From NCBI RefSeq assembly GCF_000152625.1, contig NZ_CH724156.1:690966-754965 (forward strand): a stretch of 64,000 nucleotides of DNA, given 5' to 3'. Made by a program: the position numbers and the translations under genes. The notes beneath the pieces were generated by a model. It was not told where the DNA came from. It worked only from the letters and a program-made list of their open reading frames with translations, and ran no database searches. Shown one piece after another: positions 18,851 to 30,413 of this stretch (position 1 is its first letter; the number at the start of each line of letters is the position of its first letter). This DNA is from Roseovarius nubinhibens ISM (lineage in GTDB: Bacteria; Pseudomonadota; Alphaproteobacteria; Rhodobacterales; Rhodobacteraceae).

Positions 18851-19844
18851 CGTTGGTTGTTCCTTGCTCCAGGGCCCAAAGTCTGTCGACGATTTCCTTA
18901 GGCAGCTGGTTTGACCTGCGGCGTTCAAATCGCATTGGCGGATCACCAACCAGTGACAGTTCGACGCCACGAGAGTTCAGAAAGGTCTGGGCACGGCTCA
19001 AGAACGCTGCCGGATCGGCACAGATGTCGCGGTAATTGACCTTCATCATTTGATCTCCGAGGCCGAGATTGCGAGTGTCCCTATCAATCTGCGCTTCTAT
19101 TAGGTCAATTTGGGCCATGACCTGATCAGCAGCAGGCTGACCAATCCAGGCCTCGTAACCCGGTGGAGGAACAGACCACCATGTGTTGAAGTTCCCGTTC
19201 GCAGCATTTCGGCCTTCGAGGATCGAGATGGCATTCTCAACCCGGTCGCGTTGGACATGAATGAAAATTGCATCAGGAAACATTGCGACGATAGGTTCAA
19301 GGCGTAGTCCCGCGTAAAGGTTCTTGAAGACCAGCGGCCGATCTTCAGCGTTGGCAATCGTTTGCAACGAGCGTTGAAAGGCTTTCAACGCTCCCGTCGG
19401 CATGTCTTCCCTCCTGACATAAGCTGGATCTCGAGGAAAGAACCTGTACCACCATTCCCCGCACTCAGAAGGCCCATAACGCCCGGAAGTGCGCCCGTAA
19501 TTGGATTTGAAATCGATATTTCGATCTTTGTTCTTCAGTAAATGCGAGGCAAGAGCCGGGACGCCAAAAACCATACAATGGGTATTGGTCAAATAGCCTA
19601 GCCGAAAACCGGATACCATCAGTTGGAACGTCAAGGTCGTTCCGGCACGAGGTGCCCCAATGATGAAAATCGGAGTGTTCGCGGGCGCTGCAGCGCGATC
19701 GACGTTTGTCCAAATGAGTCTCTCAAACAACGGCCCCAAATACCTGTTTGTTGTCATATATGCGGACACGAGTGCCTTTTTGATCACTTTTTTCACAAGG
19801 GACTCATTGGTGTTTTCTGCAAGCTGCAGCATTGGGAGAAGCAA
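18843..19844 (-). CDS. Sulfotransferase family protein
   Basis: PAPS-dependent sulfotransferase of 333 residues. The 5'-phosphosulfate-binding loop PIFIIGAPRAGTTLTFQLM lies at residues 59-77, and the 3'-phosphate site is IFIHVQRDRVENAISI near residue 210. The start is TTG at 19844 or ATG at 19832, without a decisive ribosome-binding site. Next to Wzx and the glycosyltransferases, it is likely to sulfate the exopolysaccharide, which suits a marine organism. Modification of a glycolipid is the alternative. Confidence 0.85.
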   Translation of the reverse strand: MLLPMLQLAENTNESLVKKVIKKALVSAYMTTNRYLGPLFERLIWTNVDRAAAPANTPIFIIGAPRAGTTLTFQLMVSGFRLGYLTNTHCMVFGVPALASHLLKNKDRNIDFKSNYGRTSGRYGPSECGEWWYRFFPRDPAYVRREDMPTGALKAFQRSLQTIANAEDRPLVFKNLYAGLRLEPIVAMFPDAIFIHVQRDRVENAISILEGRNAANGNFNTWWSVPPPGYEAWIGQPAADQVMAQIDLIEAQIDRDTRNLGLGDQMMKVNYRDICADPAAFLSRAQTFLNSRGVELSLVGDPPMRFERRRSNQLPKEIVDRLWALEQGTTNDV

Positions 19845-19865
19845 GCCGTCATAATCTCTTGGTGC

Positions 19866-21386
19866 CTAACTAGCGATGCCTGCAGGTTGGCTGCCCGCCC
19901 CCTGTTCGTACGGCCCTATGTCAATCTCGGGCAATCTTTTCCACGCCCAGCGGATCGCGACGGCGGCCAGAAGCGCACCACAAGAAATAGCAAACAGTAG
20001 AGCTAGAACCGGTTTACCCGACCAAACATTGGGCACAACAAAGGCAGGCAACACCCCGATCGCCGCAATCATCAAGCCTCGAAGGACCACCGCCACACCG
20101 GTCAGGGCCTGCCCACCTGCTAGACAATAGGCGATGGAAATGCGCGCAAGGTACACAAGGCTAGCAATTGCCGAAAGCAATTGTACGGCAAACAGAGCGT
20201 CGCCTCGCAACCAAAGTGCCACTGAAAATGCAAGTACCGGTGCTGCAGCGAGGCTGAGGTCTAACAGAAGCGCAAGTCCCAGTCGCCCAACAATGGGGAA
20301 TATTCCAGTACATGGCGTGACGGTAAGCTGAAAAAGCATCCAAGGCAGGATCCAAACCGCGAATGTACCGGATACCCGCCAGGCTTCGCCGAACATCAGC
20401 ACAAAAGCGTCTGGGAGAACGAAAGCCGAAAGAGCAAAAAACGGCAATGTTGCAAGCACCAGACGCGATTGAACAGCTAGAATAAGCTCAGCTAATCTGC
20501 CTGTCCTATGGGCGTCGACTGCCTTTCGGTAGAAAGCGTTCTGGACCGCAACGCCGATGATGCTCATCGGAACAACCATCACCATCATCGTCATTGCGAA
20601 GTAGCCGGCCATCTCGAGACCGAAAAACGCCGCAAACATTAGCGGTGTAATCGAGCTGCCTATACTGGATGCCAGCGCGGACCATGTCGAAATGAGTGGA
20701 AACGTCCGATAGTTGATTGCAACCCGCCAAAGATCATAGAGTTTCAGCGTGCGAACCGTGACAGAGTAGTCCAGTCCTATCCCGCGCACCAATTGAATTG
20801 CGGCTGCCACGTGCCCAAGAACCCGTCCAATAATGAGAGCCGCCCCCCCGAGCGAAAATCCTGCGACCTGTACAACTACAGTAATTGCGGATTGAAGGAC
20901 TTTTGCCTTTGCCATGTCGCCAAATCGCTCATGCCGAACACATAGCATATTGAGCAATAAGAATAGGCCATTGGCAAAAAAGGTGACCGGTAAAAGCCAT
21001 AAATATGGCGCTAGAATGGGAGCGTTGAATTGATTGGCCAAGGATTCGGAGTAGCTCGTAACCAAAGCAAACAGCGCCAAGGAGAAAAGCACCACAACCA
21101 CCGCGCCCGTGACGCTTAAGGCTGCAGCATTGCGGTCATCTTCGGGCAAGGGGATAGCAAGTTCGAACCTAAGAGCGGCAATTCCTCCGACAAGTCCCAG
21201 CATAGAGAGGAAGACCGACAGAATTCCAAACTCATCTGGGCTATAAAGACGTGTGAGCAAGGGGGCCGAGGCAATCAAAATTGCTTGCGCACCGACCGTC
21301 CCGCTCGCCAAGGTTAGAACACCTCGAACAAACGTGTTTTGAGGCAGAATTTTAATCAACGAACCCATCTCGATGCGCTCAGACAA
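19866..21386 (-). CDS. Polysaccharide flippase, Wzx-like
   Basis: 506-residue polytopic MOP/Wzx-family protein with about twelve to fourteen hydrophobic helices. The N-terminal pattern VRGVLTLASGTVGAQAILIASAPLLTRLYSPDEFG is the classical polysaccharide biosynthesis transporter start. It would flip the lipid-linked repeat unit across the inner membrane for the Wzy-like polymerase. The start overlaps the aminotransferase stop by 8 bp, which supports the ATG at 21386 and co-transcription. Confidence 0.9.
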   Translation of the reverse strand: MSERIEMGSLIKILPQNTFVRGVLTLASGTVGAQAILIASAPLLTRLYSPDEFGILSVFLSMLGLVGGIAALRFELAIPLPEDDRNAAALSVTGAVVVVLFSLALFALVTSYSESLANQFNAPILAPYLWLLPVTFFANGLFLLLNMLCVRHERFGDMAKAKVLQSAITVVVQVAGFSLGGAALIIGRVLGHVAAAIQLVRGIGLDYSVTVRTLKLYDLWRVAINYRTFPLISTWSALASSIGSSITPLMFAAFFGLEMAGYFAMTMMVMVVPMSIIGVAVQNAFYRKAVDAHRTGRLAELILAVQSRLVLATLPFFALSAFVLPDAFVLMFGEAWRVSGTFAVWILPWMLFQLTVTPCTGIFPIVGRLGLALLLDLSLAAAPVLAFSVALWLRGDALFAVQLLSAIASLVYLARISIAYCLAGGQALTGVAVVLRGLMIAAIGVLPAFVVPNVWSGKPVLALLFAISCGALLAAVAIRWAWKRLPEIDIGPYEQGAGSQPAGIAS

Positions 21387-22467
21387 GCGCCCCGGTCAAA
21401 TGCGACACAATCAACATCATTTGATCTGTAGACATATATGGATGCATGGGCAGGCTTAGAACCTCATCTGCGGCCTTGTCGCCCACTGGGAGCATGGCGG
21501 CGGCATCTGCTACCGCGGGCTGGCGGTTCAGAGGCAGCGGGTAATGCACGGCGGTGGGAATGCCTGCGGCTTTGAGCGCCTCCTGAACCTTGGTGCGGTT
21601 CGCAACTCTTACCGTGTATTGGGCCCAGGCACTGGTGCAGTCGGGCGCAATCCGTGGTGCGGGTATGCCTGAAGCGCCCAGCGTGGCGGAATAGGTCTCT
21701 GCCACTGCCTGACGCGCGGAGATTTCCGCGTCGAGAATGGCCAGTTTCGGTAGCAAGACCGCGGCTTGCAGCGTGTCGAGCCGAGAGTTCACACCGACGC
21801 GTATGTGGTAATAGCGCTTTTCCTGCCCATGTCGGGCGACCTGACGGATCACCTTGCCCAGTTCCGGATCAGAGGTGAAAATCGCCCCGCCGTCACCATA
21901 GCACCCCAGCGGTTTCGAAGGAAAGAAACTGGTGCAGGCGATGGTGCTGAGGTTGCAGGATCTACGCCCCTTGTAGCTGGCACCAAAGCTCTGAGCCGCG
22001 TCCTCGATCACCGGCAGGTCATGCCGCGCGGCAATCGCGTTGATCGCATCGAAATCGGCAGGCTGGCCGTAGAGCGAAACCGGAATGATCGCCTTGGTCC
22101 GTGGCGTGATCGCGGCTTCGAGGAGGGCCGGGTCCATGTTGTAGCTGCCCGGGTCAATATCGACATAAACGACCTTGGCCCCCAGCACCACGGCGGCCTC
22201 GGCGGTGGCGATATAGCTAAAGCCGGGCGTGATCACCTCATCCCCGGGTCCGACGCCCAAGGCCATGAGCGCAATCTGCAGCGCATCGGTGCCGTTGGCC
22301 ACGGTGATGCAATGCGCAGCACCGGTATAGTCGGCGAGCTTTTCCTCTAGCTCAGCCACTTCCGGGCCGAGAATATACTGCCCATGCTTCAAAACACGAG
22401 CGATACCCGCTTCAATTTCGGGCCGCAGCCGGTCCTGTTGGGCGGCGAGGTCGATGAATGGGATCAT
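21379..22467 (-). CDS. wbpE: UDP-2-acetamido-3-oxo-glucuronate aminotransferase, WbpE-like
   Basis: DegT/DnrJ-family PLP aminotransferase of 362 residues. The PLP lysine is Lys185 in FFPSKPLGCYGDGG, with NGTDALQIAL and EDAAQSFGASYKG as cofactor contacts. WbpE transaminates UDP-3-keto-GlcNAcA to UDP-GlcNAc3NA. The assignment over other DegT proteins comes from its place beside WbpD-, WbpB- and WbpA-like genes, which make up the complete UDP-GlcNAc3NAcA pathway. It starts 2 bp after the wbpD-like stop. Confidence 0.9.
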   Translation of the reverse strand: MIPFIDLAAQQDRLRPEIEAGIARVLKHGQYILGPEVAELEEKLADYTGAAHCITVANGTDALQIALMALGVGPGDEVITPGFSYIATAEAAVVLGAKVVYVDIDPGSYNMDPALLEAAITPRTKAIIPVSLYGQPADFDAINAIAARHDLPVIEDAAQSFGASYKGRRSCNLSTIACTSFFPSKPLGCYGDGGAIFTSDPELGKVIRQVARHGQEKRYYHIRVGVNSRLDTLQAAVLLPKLAILDAEISARQAVAETYSATLGASGIPAPRIAPDCTSAWAQYTVRVANRTKVQEALKAAGIPTAVHYPLPLNRQPAVADAAAMLPVGDKAADEVLSLPMHPYMSTDQMMLIVSHLTGALV

Positions 22468-22469
22468 GG

Positions 22470-25325
<2,856 letters not shown>

Positions 25326-25667
25326 TATGGTCCTTTCCGGCACTAATAATCGCATTCAAAAAGCCAGCTGGGCGCTGAAGAGCGCTTGGTATCTAGAGAA
25401 AATATCCATGGTGCCGTTATGATCGCGCCCGAACTGAAGCTGTGGGCAACGTCGAGAAAACACTTTCCGCGACCCTTCAACATGCACTTCGATAGCTCAC
25501 GAAATTTGATTTCGTAGATTTCTTTGACAAAGTCGAACGCGCGCGCAATGAAATCTTCGTTCATTTCATAAACAATTTTGGCTGAGTGTTAAAGCGGCCA
25601 AACTTCGCCAACGGAGAATCCCGAGCTAGCCGACGAGCAAAGGCTCGAAACCGCCGGAGGCGTAAAA
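25326..25667. other. Intergenic region upstream of wbpA
   Basis: This 342-bp stretch lies between the wbpA-like start and the marR stop, on the minus strand. It is A+T-rich. A minus-strand ORF of 73 codons (25343-25564) is open but lacks a ribosome-binding site and recognisable content, and it overlaps the wbpA ribosome-binding site; I do not support it as a gene. No clear terminator of marR was found, so marR and wbpA could be co-transcribed. Confidence 0.5.
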
Positions 25668-26042
25668 TTACTTTGCAGATACCTTTAAAGCGCGCGTCTC
25701 TTCAATCGGTTCGCTTTCCTTTCGTAGCGCGTCAATTTCCTCTTTCAGCGCCTCGTACTCTGCCATCTTTCTAGCGAGAAAGGCACGTGTCAGAACTGTT
25801 TTCCGCGCAATTCCCTTTGGCGTTAGAAGATAGGCATAGCGCCGCTTGTCTTCGGCGGCCGAAAAGTTCCCGAGCTTGACCAGCCCCTTGTCGATGAGCG
25901 CGTTCAGCACGTAGTGTATCCCGCCAACGCTGATCCCGACCGCATTGGCCAGCTCTCGCTGCGACATTTCCGGATCATCTTGCAGGATGCGAAGTACGCG
26001 AAAGTGAGTGTCTTCCTGAAGCTTGCTGCGCTTGCTACTCAT
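25668..26042 (-). CDS. EPS-associated MarR-family transcriptional regulator
   Basis: 124-residue winged-helix protein of the MarR_EPS type that sits at the head of exopolysaccharide loci. The recognition helix is in MSQRELANAVGISVGGIHYVLNALIDKGLVK (residues 25-55), and the wing YAYLLTPKGIARK follows. A C-terminal alpha-helical tail (about residues 90-124, charged) is typical. It lies just upstream of the wbpA-led cluster and opposite the NusG-like gene. Its likely targets are the two palindromes in the shared upstream region. Confidence 0.85.
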   Translation of the reverse strand: MSSKRSKLQEDTHFRVLRILQDDPEMSQRELANAVGISVGGIHYVLNALIDKGLVKLGNFSAAEDKRRYAYLLTPKGIARKTVLTRAFLARKMAEYEALKEEIDALRKESEPIEETRALKVSAK

Positions 26043-26129
26043 TTTGGCTTTTTCTCAGGCTACCGCACAAGGACTGCCCGCAGGGCGCCTTGCTTCATGG
26101 AATTCGATGGAGATCGGTAGAATCATCAT

Positions 26130-26149
26130 CGCTCAATTCTGAGCGGTAT
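26130..26149. promoter_or_regulatory. Palindromic operator, copy 1
   Basis: CGCTCA-N4-TGAGCG (26130-26145) followed by GTAT, 88 bp upstream of the marR start codon. Copy 2 at 26596 is identical outside the 4-bp spacer. Candidate target of the adjacent MarR protein. Confidence 0.7.
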
Positions 26150-26595
26150 CAAGCGTGGCATCTGCACGCAAGTTGCAATGTGACATCCGCCCGATCGAAT
26201 TGCGGCATTCAAGAATGCCCACACCTCAGCGATAACGCTCACGACACTTTCTGCGACCTTTGTCCTCTAGCAAGACCATCGAGCGCCCGCGCGCACAACC
26301 TATAGAAGCATTTCCTAACGCCGATGTCAGCTCCCCTTCTGCTGAACAAGTAGAGTACACCTTGATGCGTAAGATCAGACAACCAGACGGAGCTCTGAAA
26401 TCCACTGACGCTATTCTTCTACTCCCCTAATGGTTGGGAACATTGCGAAGGATGGCCTGCGCCTGCCGCCCAACTTCCTTGGCCGAAGATACTGATTTGA
26501 CATCTCGATAATCTAAGAGCATCGATAGCCGAGGTCGTTTGAACTCAGAATCTTCATCAAAGATTCATGTTTCATTGAGAAAAATGACTTGCTAG

Positions 26596-26615
26596 CGCTC
26601 AAGATTGAGCGGTAT
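26596..26615. promoter_or_regulatory. Palindromic operator, copy 2
   Basis: CGCTCA-N4-TGAGCG (26596-26611) followed by GTAT, 36 bp upstream of the NusG-like start codon. Two identical sites, each close to the start of one divergent regulator gene, suggest coordinated or auto-regulation. Confidence 0.7.
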
Positions 26616-26650
26616 GTGGGGCCGTGCGGTATTAACGAGGGCGTAGGATA

Positions 26651-27160
26651 ATGTACCATGATCGCGGTAAAAATTGGTTTCTGGCGCAAGTGAAACCGAA
26701 CTGCGCCAACATCGCGGACAAGAACCTCAAACGGCAGGGGTTCAAAACCTTCCTCCCGCTCGAAGAAGAGACACGCCAGCGCAACGGCAAGTTTGTCACT
26801 GCCATGCGGCCACTATTTCCCGGTTATATATTCGTGGCATTCGATGCGGCTCGCGGATTCTGGCGCACGGTCAACTCAACCTATGGTATCACGCGCTTGG
26901 TGAGCTTTGGCAATGAACCGACAGCGGTTCCGCTGGATCTAGTCTCGTACCTGATGCAGCGTTGCGATGCGGAGGGCAAGCTGTTGCCGGCAACGCATCT
27001 GTCGTCCGGCGATAAAGTGACATTGACAACAGGGCCCTTCGCCAACTTCGTGGCAGAGGTAGAAAAAATCGCGCCGGACCGGCGCGTCTGGGTCCTGATG
27101 GACATCATGGGTGGCCAGACCCGCGTTGCGGTCGGGGCGGATCAGCTCCGGGCGGTGTAA
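26651..27160 (+). CDS. NusG paralogue, RfaH-like transcription antiterminator
   Basis: 169-residue NusG-family protein with an N-terminal NGN domain: WFLAQVKPNCANIADKNLKRQGFKTFLPLEEE, then MRPLFPGYIFVAF and TYGITRLVSFG. A C-terminal KOW-like domain runs from SGDKVTLTTGPFANFVAEVEKI. It lacks the extra residues of housekeeping NusG and matches the specialised paralogues that promote transcription of long polysaccharide operons. AGGA lies 3 bp upstream of the ATG. It is divergent from marR and sits at the border of the 19-kb polysaccharide locus. Its leader carries GCGGTAT twice (26610 and 26626), which may be an ops-like pause or recruitment element. Confidence 0.85.
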   Translation: MYHDRGKNWFLAQVKPNCANIADKNLKRQGFKTFLPLEEETRQRNGKFVTAMRPLFPGYIFVAFDAARGFWRTVNSTYGITRLVSFGNEPTAVPLDLVSYLMQRCDAEGKLLPATHLSSGDKVTLTTGPFANFVAEVEKIAPDRRVWVLMDIMGGQTRVAVGADQLRAV

Positions 27161-27209
27161 AACAAGGGACCTCCGAGCCTGATCATTAATGGCATATCAT
27201 CCCAGCAAT

Positions 27210-27256
27210 CCAAGGATCCTTGGGCCAATCCCCTCAGCCAGAGGCAAAGGGGATTG
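27210..27256 (+). terminator. Hairpins after the NusG-like gene
   Basis: A perfect palindrome CCAAGGATCCTTGG (27210-27223) and a 9-bp stem CAATCCCCT/AGGGGATTG (27226-27234 with 27248-27256) lie between two convergent genes. Neither has a good T-run, so termination activity is only likely. Confidence 0.45.
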
Positions 27257-27289
27257 ATAAACAGTGCCACTCGAATGGACCGTCGCCCC

Positions 27290-28228
27290 CTAGCCGTCCT
27301 GACGCAGGCCAGCGGTGGCTTTTTGCATCGCGAGGATGAGCGCGTCGCGCCGCGCCGAGAGCGCGGCAGGGCTGTCGCCGCGGGCCTCGTCATTGACGCC
27401 GCGGATCAGGATTTCGGCCACCTCCGGGGTCAGTTGGACCTGTCCCAGATCGTCCCACCAGCCGTTGAACGTGTCGCTGAAATGGTCGCAAAAGGCGCGC
27501 AAGCCGCCCGCGCCCGCGCCCAGATTGAAGAGCATCGTCGGCCCCATCGCCGCCCAGCGCAGGCCCGGCCCGGCCCAGACCGCCTTGTCGACATCCTCGA
27601 CGCTGGCCACGCCTTCGACCACGAGGCTGATCGCCTCGCGCCAGAGCGCCGCCTGCAGGCGGTTGGCGACATGGCCGTTCTTTTCCTTGTTGAGCCGGAT
27701 CGTCACCTTGCCGACCGCGCGATAGAACGCCTCGGCCCCGGTCACCGCCTCGGGTGCGGTGCGCGCATTGCCCATCACCTCGACCAGCGGGATGAGATGC
27801 GGCGGGTTGAACGGATGGCCCAGCACGAACCGCGCCGGATCGCGCCAGCCGCCCTGCATCTGGCCGAGCGTCAGCCCCGAGGCCGAGCTCGCCACGATGG
27901 CGGCGGGATCGAGCGCCGGTTCGATCTCGGCAAAGATGGCCTGTTTGATCGGCAGGCGTTCGGGCACGTTTTCCTGCACAAAGCCCGCGCCCGCGACCGC
28001 CTCTGCGGCGCTTTGGGCGAAGGTGATCGCATCGGGGCGGCCCTCTGTGGTCAGCCCCAGCTCGGTCAGCGTGGGCCAGGCCGTCGCGATATAGTCGCGC
28101 ACCGCGCGCTCCGCATCGGGGGCTGGATCATAGAGGGTGACAGAGCGGCCGGAGGCCAGAAACAGCGCCGCCCAGCTCGCGCCGATGACGCCGCCGCCGA
28201 GACAGGCGGTATGTGAAAAATCCATCAA
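27290..28228 (-). CDS. 3-hydroxyacyl-CoA/L-carnitine dehydrogenase-type oxidoreductase
   Basis: 312-residue 3-hydroxyacyl-CoA dehydrogenase family protein. The N-terminal NAD fold is CLGGGVIGASWAALFLASG; the central QENVPERLPIKQAIFAEIE and FVLGHPFNPPHLIPLVEVMGN contain the catalytic Glu and His; the C-terminal helical domain has NKEKNGHVANRLQAALWREA. Its size and sequence resemble L-carnitine 3-dehydrogenase more than 3-hydroxybutyryl-CoA dehydrogenase. With the beta-keto acid cleavage enzyme downstream in the same run it would make the 3-keto substrate. The start overlaps the upstream SDR stop (ATGA). Confidence 0.82.
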   Translation of the reverse strand: MMDFSHTACLGGGVIGASWAALFLASGRSVTLYDPAPDAERAVRDYIATAWPTLTELGLTTEGRPDAITFAQSAAEAVAGAGFVQENVPERLPIKQAIFAEIEPALDPAAIVASSASGLTLGQMQGGWRDPARFVLGHPFNPPHLIPLVEVMGNARTAPEAVTGAEAFYRAVGKVTIRLNKEKNGHVANRLQAALWREAISLVVEGVASVEDVDKAVWAGPGLRWAAMGPTMLFNLGAGAGGLRAFCDHFSDTFNGWWDDLGQVQLTPEVAEILIRGVNDEARGDSPAALSARRDALILAMQKATAGLRQDG

Positions 28229-28965
28229 AATAACCCCGGTTGCAAAGGGGAGGCCGCCGTCAGGCCGCCATCCACGGTGAAAAACTGCCCCGAGACGAAC
28301 CGCGCCTCGTCCGACGCCAGCCAGACCGCCATGGCGGCAATATCCGCCGGTTCGCCAAAGCGCCGCGCCGGGTGGCGGCGGATCGCATCGGCGCGCGCCG
28401 CCTCCGGGTTTTGGGCGAGGTCGAACCCCGCCTCGAGCATGCCGGTGTTGATCCAGCCCGGGCAGATCGCATTGCAGCGCAGCCGCGGCCCGTGATCGAC
28501 CGCGATCGAGCGGGTGAGCCCATGCACGAACCCCTTGGACGCGTTATAGAGCGCCATGGAGGGATCGGCGTGATTGGCCGAGATCGACCCCATGTTGAGG
28601 ATCACACCGCCGTCGCGCAGCACCGGGATAAAGCCCCGGCAGGCGTTGAACACGCCCTGGCAATTGGCCCCGATCACCAGATCCCAATCGGCATCCGTGC
28701 TGTCGGCCACGGTCTTTTCCACCTGCACGCCCGCGTTGTTGACCAGAATGTCGATGGCGCCGGCCTCAGAGACCAGCTGCGCCACCTGCGCCGCGTCCGA
28801 CACATCCGCCGTCACCCAGCCGCAGCCCTCGGGCAGCCCTTCGGGCCGCGCCCCCCGGCCACAGGTGATGACCTCTGCGCCATGGTCGAGAAAGCCGTCG
28901 ACGATGCCGCGCCCGATGCCCTGCCGTCCGCCGGTGACGACCGCCCGTTTCCCCGCGAGCCGCAT
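28225..28965 (-). CDS. Short-chain dehydrogenase/reductase
   Basis: 246-residue classical SDR. The cofactor site is VVTGGRQGIGRGI, NNAG is in LVNNAGVQVEK, and the catalytic Ser and Tyr-x3-Lys are NMGSIS and YNASKGF. The C-terminal end GQFFTVDGG is the usual SDR close. It resembles beta-hydroxyacid dehydrogenases (3-hydroxybutyrate type) but the substrate cannot be assigned. It shares one base with the ALDH stop/start junction and overlaps the next gene as ATGA, so these genes are translationally coupled. Confidence 0.88.
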   Translation of the reverse strand: MRLAGKRAVVTGGRQGIGRGIVDGFLDHGAEVITCGRGARPEGLPEGCGWVTADVSDAAQVAQLVSEAGAIDILVNNAGVQVEKTVADSTDADWDLVIGANCQGVFNACRGFIPVLRDGGVILNMGSISANHADPSMALYNASKGFVHGLTRSIAVDHGPRLRCNAICPGWINTGMLEAGFDLAQNPEAARADAIRRHPARRFGEPADIAAMAVWLASDEARFVSGQFFTVDGGLTAASPLQPGLF

Positions 28966-30383
28966 CAGTGGGCCACCATCACATGGCGCACCGACGTATA
29001 GGCGTCGAGTGCGTAGATGCTCATGTCACAACCGGTGCCCGAGCCTTTCATCGCGGCCCAGGGCATTTCCGGTGTCGGCACGCCATGGGTGTTGACCCAG
29101 GTCATGCCATAGCGCAGCTGCGAGCTGAGGCGCATCGCGGCCGAGAGATCGCGGGTCCAGACCGAAGAGGCGAGCCCATAAGGCGCGGCATTGGCGATGC
29201 GGAGCGCCTCGTCGGCATCCTTGATCCGCGACAGGGTGACCACCGGGCCGAAGACCTCGGACGCCGCGATCTCGGCGTCATTGTCGACATTGGCGACGAC
29301 GGTCGGTTGATAGAAATACCCCGGCCCTTCGCCCGAAGCACCGCCGGTGGCGATCTCGGCATGGCCCCGCGCCCGGTCGATGAACCCCGCCACGCGGTCG
29401 CGCTGTATCTCCGAGACGATCGGCCCCATCTCGGTGCCCTCGGCGCGCGGCGCGCCGATGCGGATCTGGCCGACCTGATCGGTCACCGCCTGCAGCACCT
29501 TGTCATAGACCGAGGCCTCGACCATCAGGCGGCAGGGCTGGGCGCAATCCTGACCGGCGTTGAAAAAGCTGCCATAGCGAATGGTTTCCGCCAGCGCACC
29601 GATGTCGGCATCCCCCAGCACGATCACCGGGGCCTTGCCGCCCAGTTCGAGATGGACATGGCGGATCTGACGGCTGGCGGCACGCATCGCGGCCATGCCA
29701 GTGGCGGGCGAGCCGGTGATCGAAATCCCCTCCATCCGGGGATCATTGATCAGAGCGTCACCCACCGAGGCCCCGCCGCCATGGATCACGTTGAGCACAC
29801 CACGCGGCAGCACATCGGCCAAGAGTTCCGCCAGGCGCAGCGTGGCAAGCGGGGTGATTTCCGAAGGTTTGAGCACCATGGTGCAGCCCGCGGCCAGCGG
29901 CGCGGCGATCTTCCACGCAGCCATCATCAGCGGGTAGTTCCACGGCGCGATGCTGGCCACCGGCCCGATGGGATCGCGGCGGATCATGCTGGTGTGACCG
30001 GCCACATATTCGCCCGCAGCCGAGCCGCCCATCGTGCGCGCGGCCCCGGCCAGGAAACGGAACGTGTCGATGGTGAGCGGCATTTCCTCGTCACGCGCCA
30101 TCGGCCAGGGCTTGCCCACATCGAGGGTTTCCAGCTCGGCCAGCTCTTCGATATTGGCCTCGATCACATCGGCGACGGCCAAAAGATGCGCCGCCCGTTC
30201 CGACGGGGTCGAGAGGCGGTAGCTCTCGAAGGCCTCATGGGCGGCGCGCGTGGCCGCCGCGATCTGCTCTGGCGTGGCCTCGGCCACCTCTGCCACCTGC
30301 GTGCCGGTGGCCGGATCGAGCACCGGCAGCGCCGCGCCCTGCCCGGCGACCATTTCGCCATTGATCAACATGTTTGTCTGCAT
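28965..30383 (-). CDS. NAD(P)-dependent aldehyde dehydrogenase
   Basis: 472-residue ALDH. GSPATGMAAMRAA is the cofactor-binding glycine stretch, ELGGKAPVIVL contains the catalytic Glu, and NAGQDCAQPCRL contains the catalytic Cys (GxxC). The sequence is nearest to the betaine-aldehyde / gamma-aminobutyraldehyde group. In this cluster an amino- or trimethylammonio-aldehyde is the likely substrate, for instance betaine aldehyde from choline. The start has a GGGGGCGAG ribosome-binding site, and the BKACE gene ends 30 bp upstream. Confidence 0.88.
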   Translation of the reverse strand: MQTNMLINGEMVAGQGAALPVLDPATGTQVAEVAEATPEQIAAATRAAHEAFESYRLSTPSERAAHLLAVADVIEANIEELAELETLDVGKPWPMARDEEMPLTIDTFRFLAGAARTMGGSAAGEYVAGHTSMIRRDPIGPVASIAPWNYPLMMAAWKIAAPLAAGCTMVLKPSEITPLATLRLAELLADVLPRGVLNVIHGGGASVGDALINDPRMEGISITGSPATGMAAMRAASRQIRHVHLELGGKAPVIVLGDADIGALAETIRYGSFFNAGQDCAQPCRLMVEASVYDKVLQAVTDQVGQIRIGAPRAEGTEMGPIVSEIQRDRVAGFIDRARGHAEIATGGASGEGPGYFYQPTVVANVDNDAEIAASEVFGPVVTLSRIKDADEALRIANAAPYGLASSVWTRDLSAAMRLSSQLRYGMTWVNTHGVPTPEMPWAAMKGSGTGCDMSIYALDAYTSVRHVMVAH

Positions 30384-30413
30384 CTCGCCCCCCTGATCCT
30401 CTCTGTCGCGCCC

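Larger units (their letters stand above)
26043..26650. other. 608-bp divergent intergenic region marR / nusG-like
   Basis: Holds the two palindromic operators at 26130 and 26596 and presumably both promoters. The DNA between them is A+T-rich, with no convincing ORF, tRNA or repeat beyond these. It is unusually long for this genome. Confidence 0.7.

Noticed and set aside
25343..25564. 73-codon minus-strand ORF between wbpA and marR
   Set aside because: No ribosome-binding site, no recognisable content, and it overlaps the wbpA translation signals.
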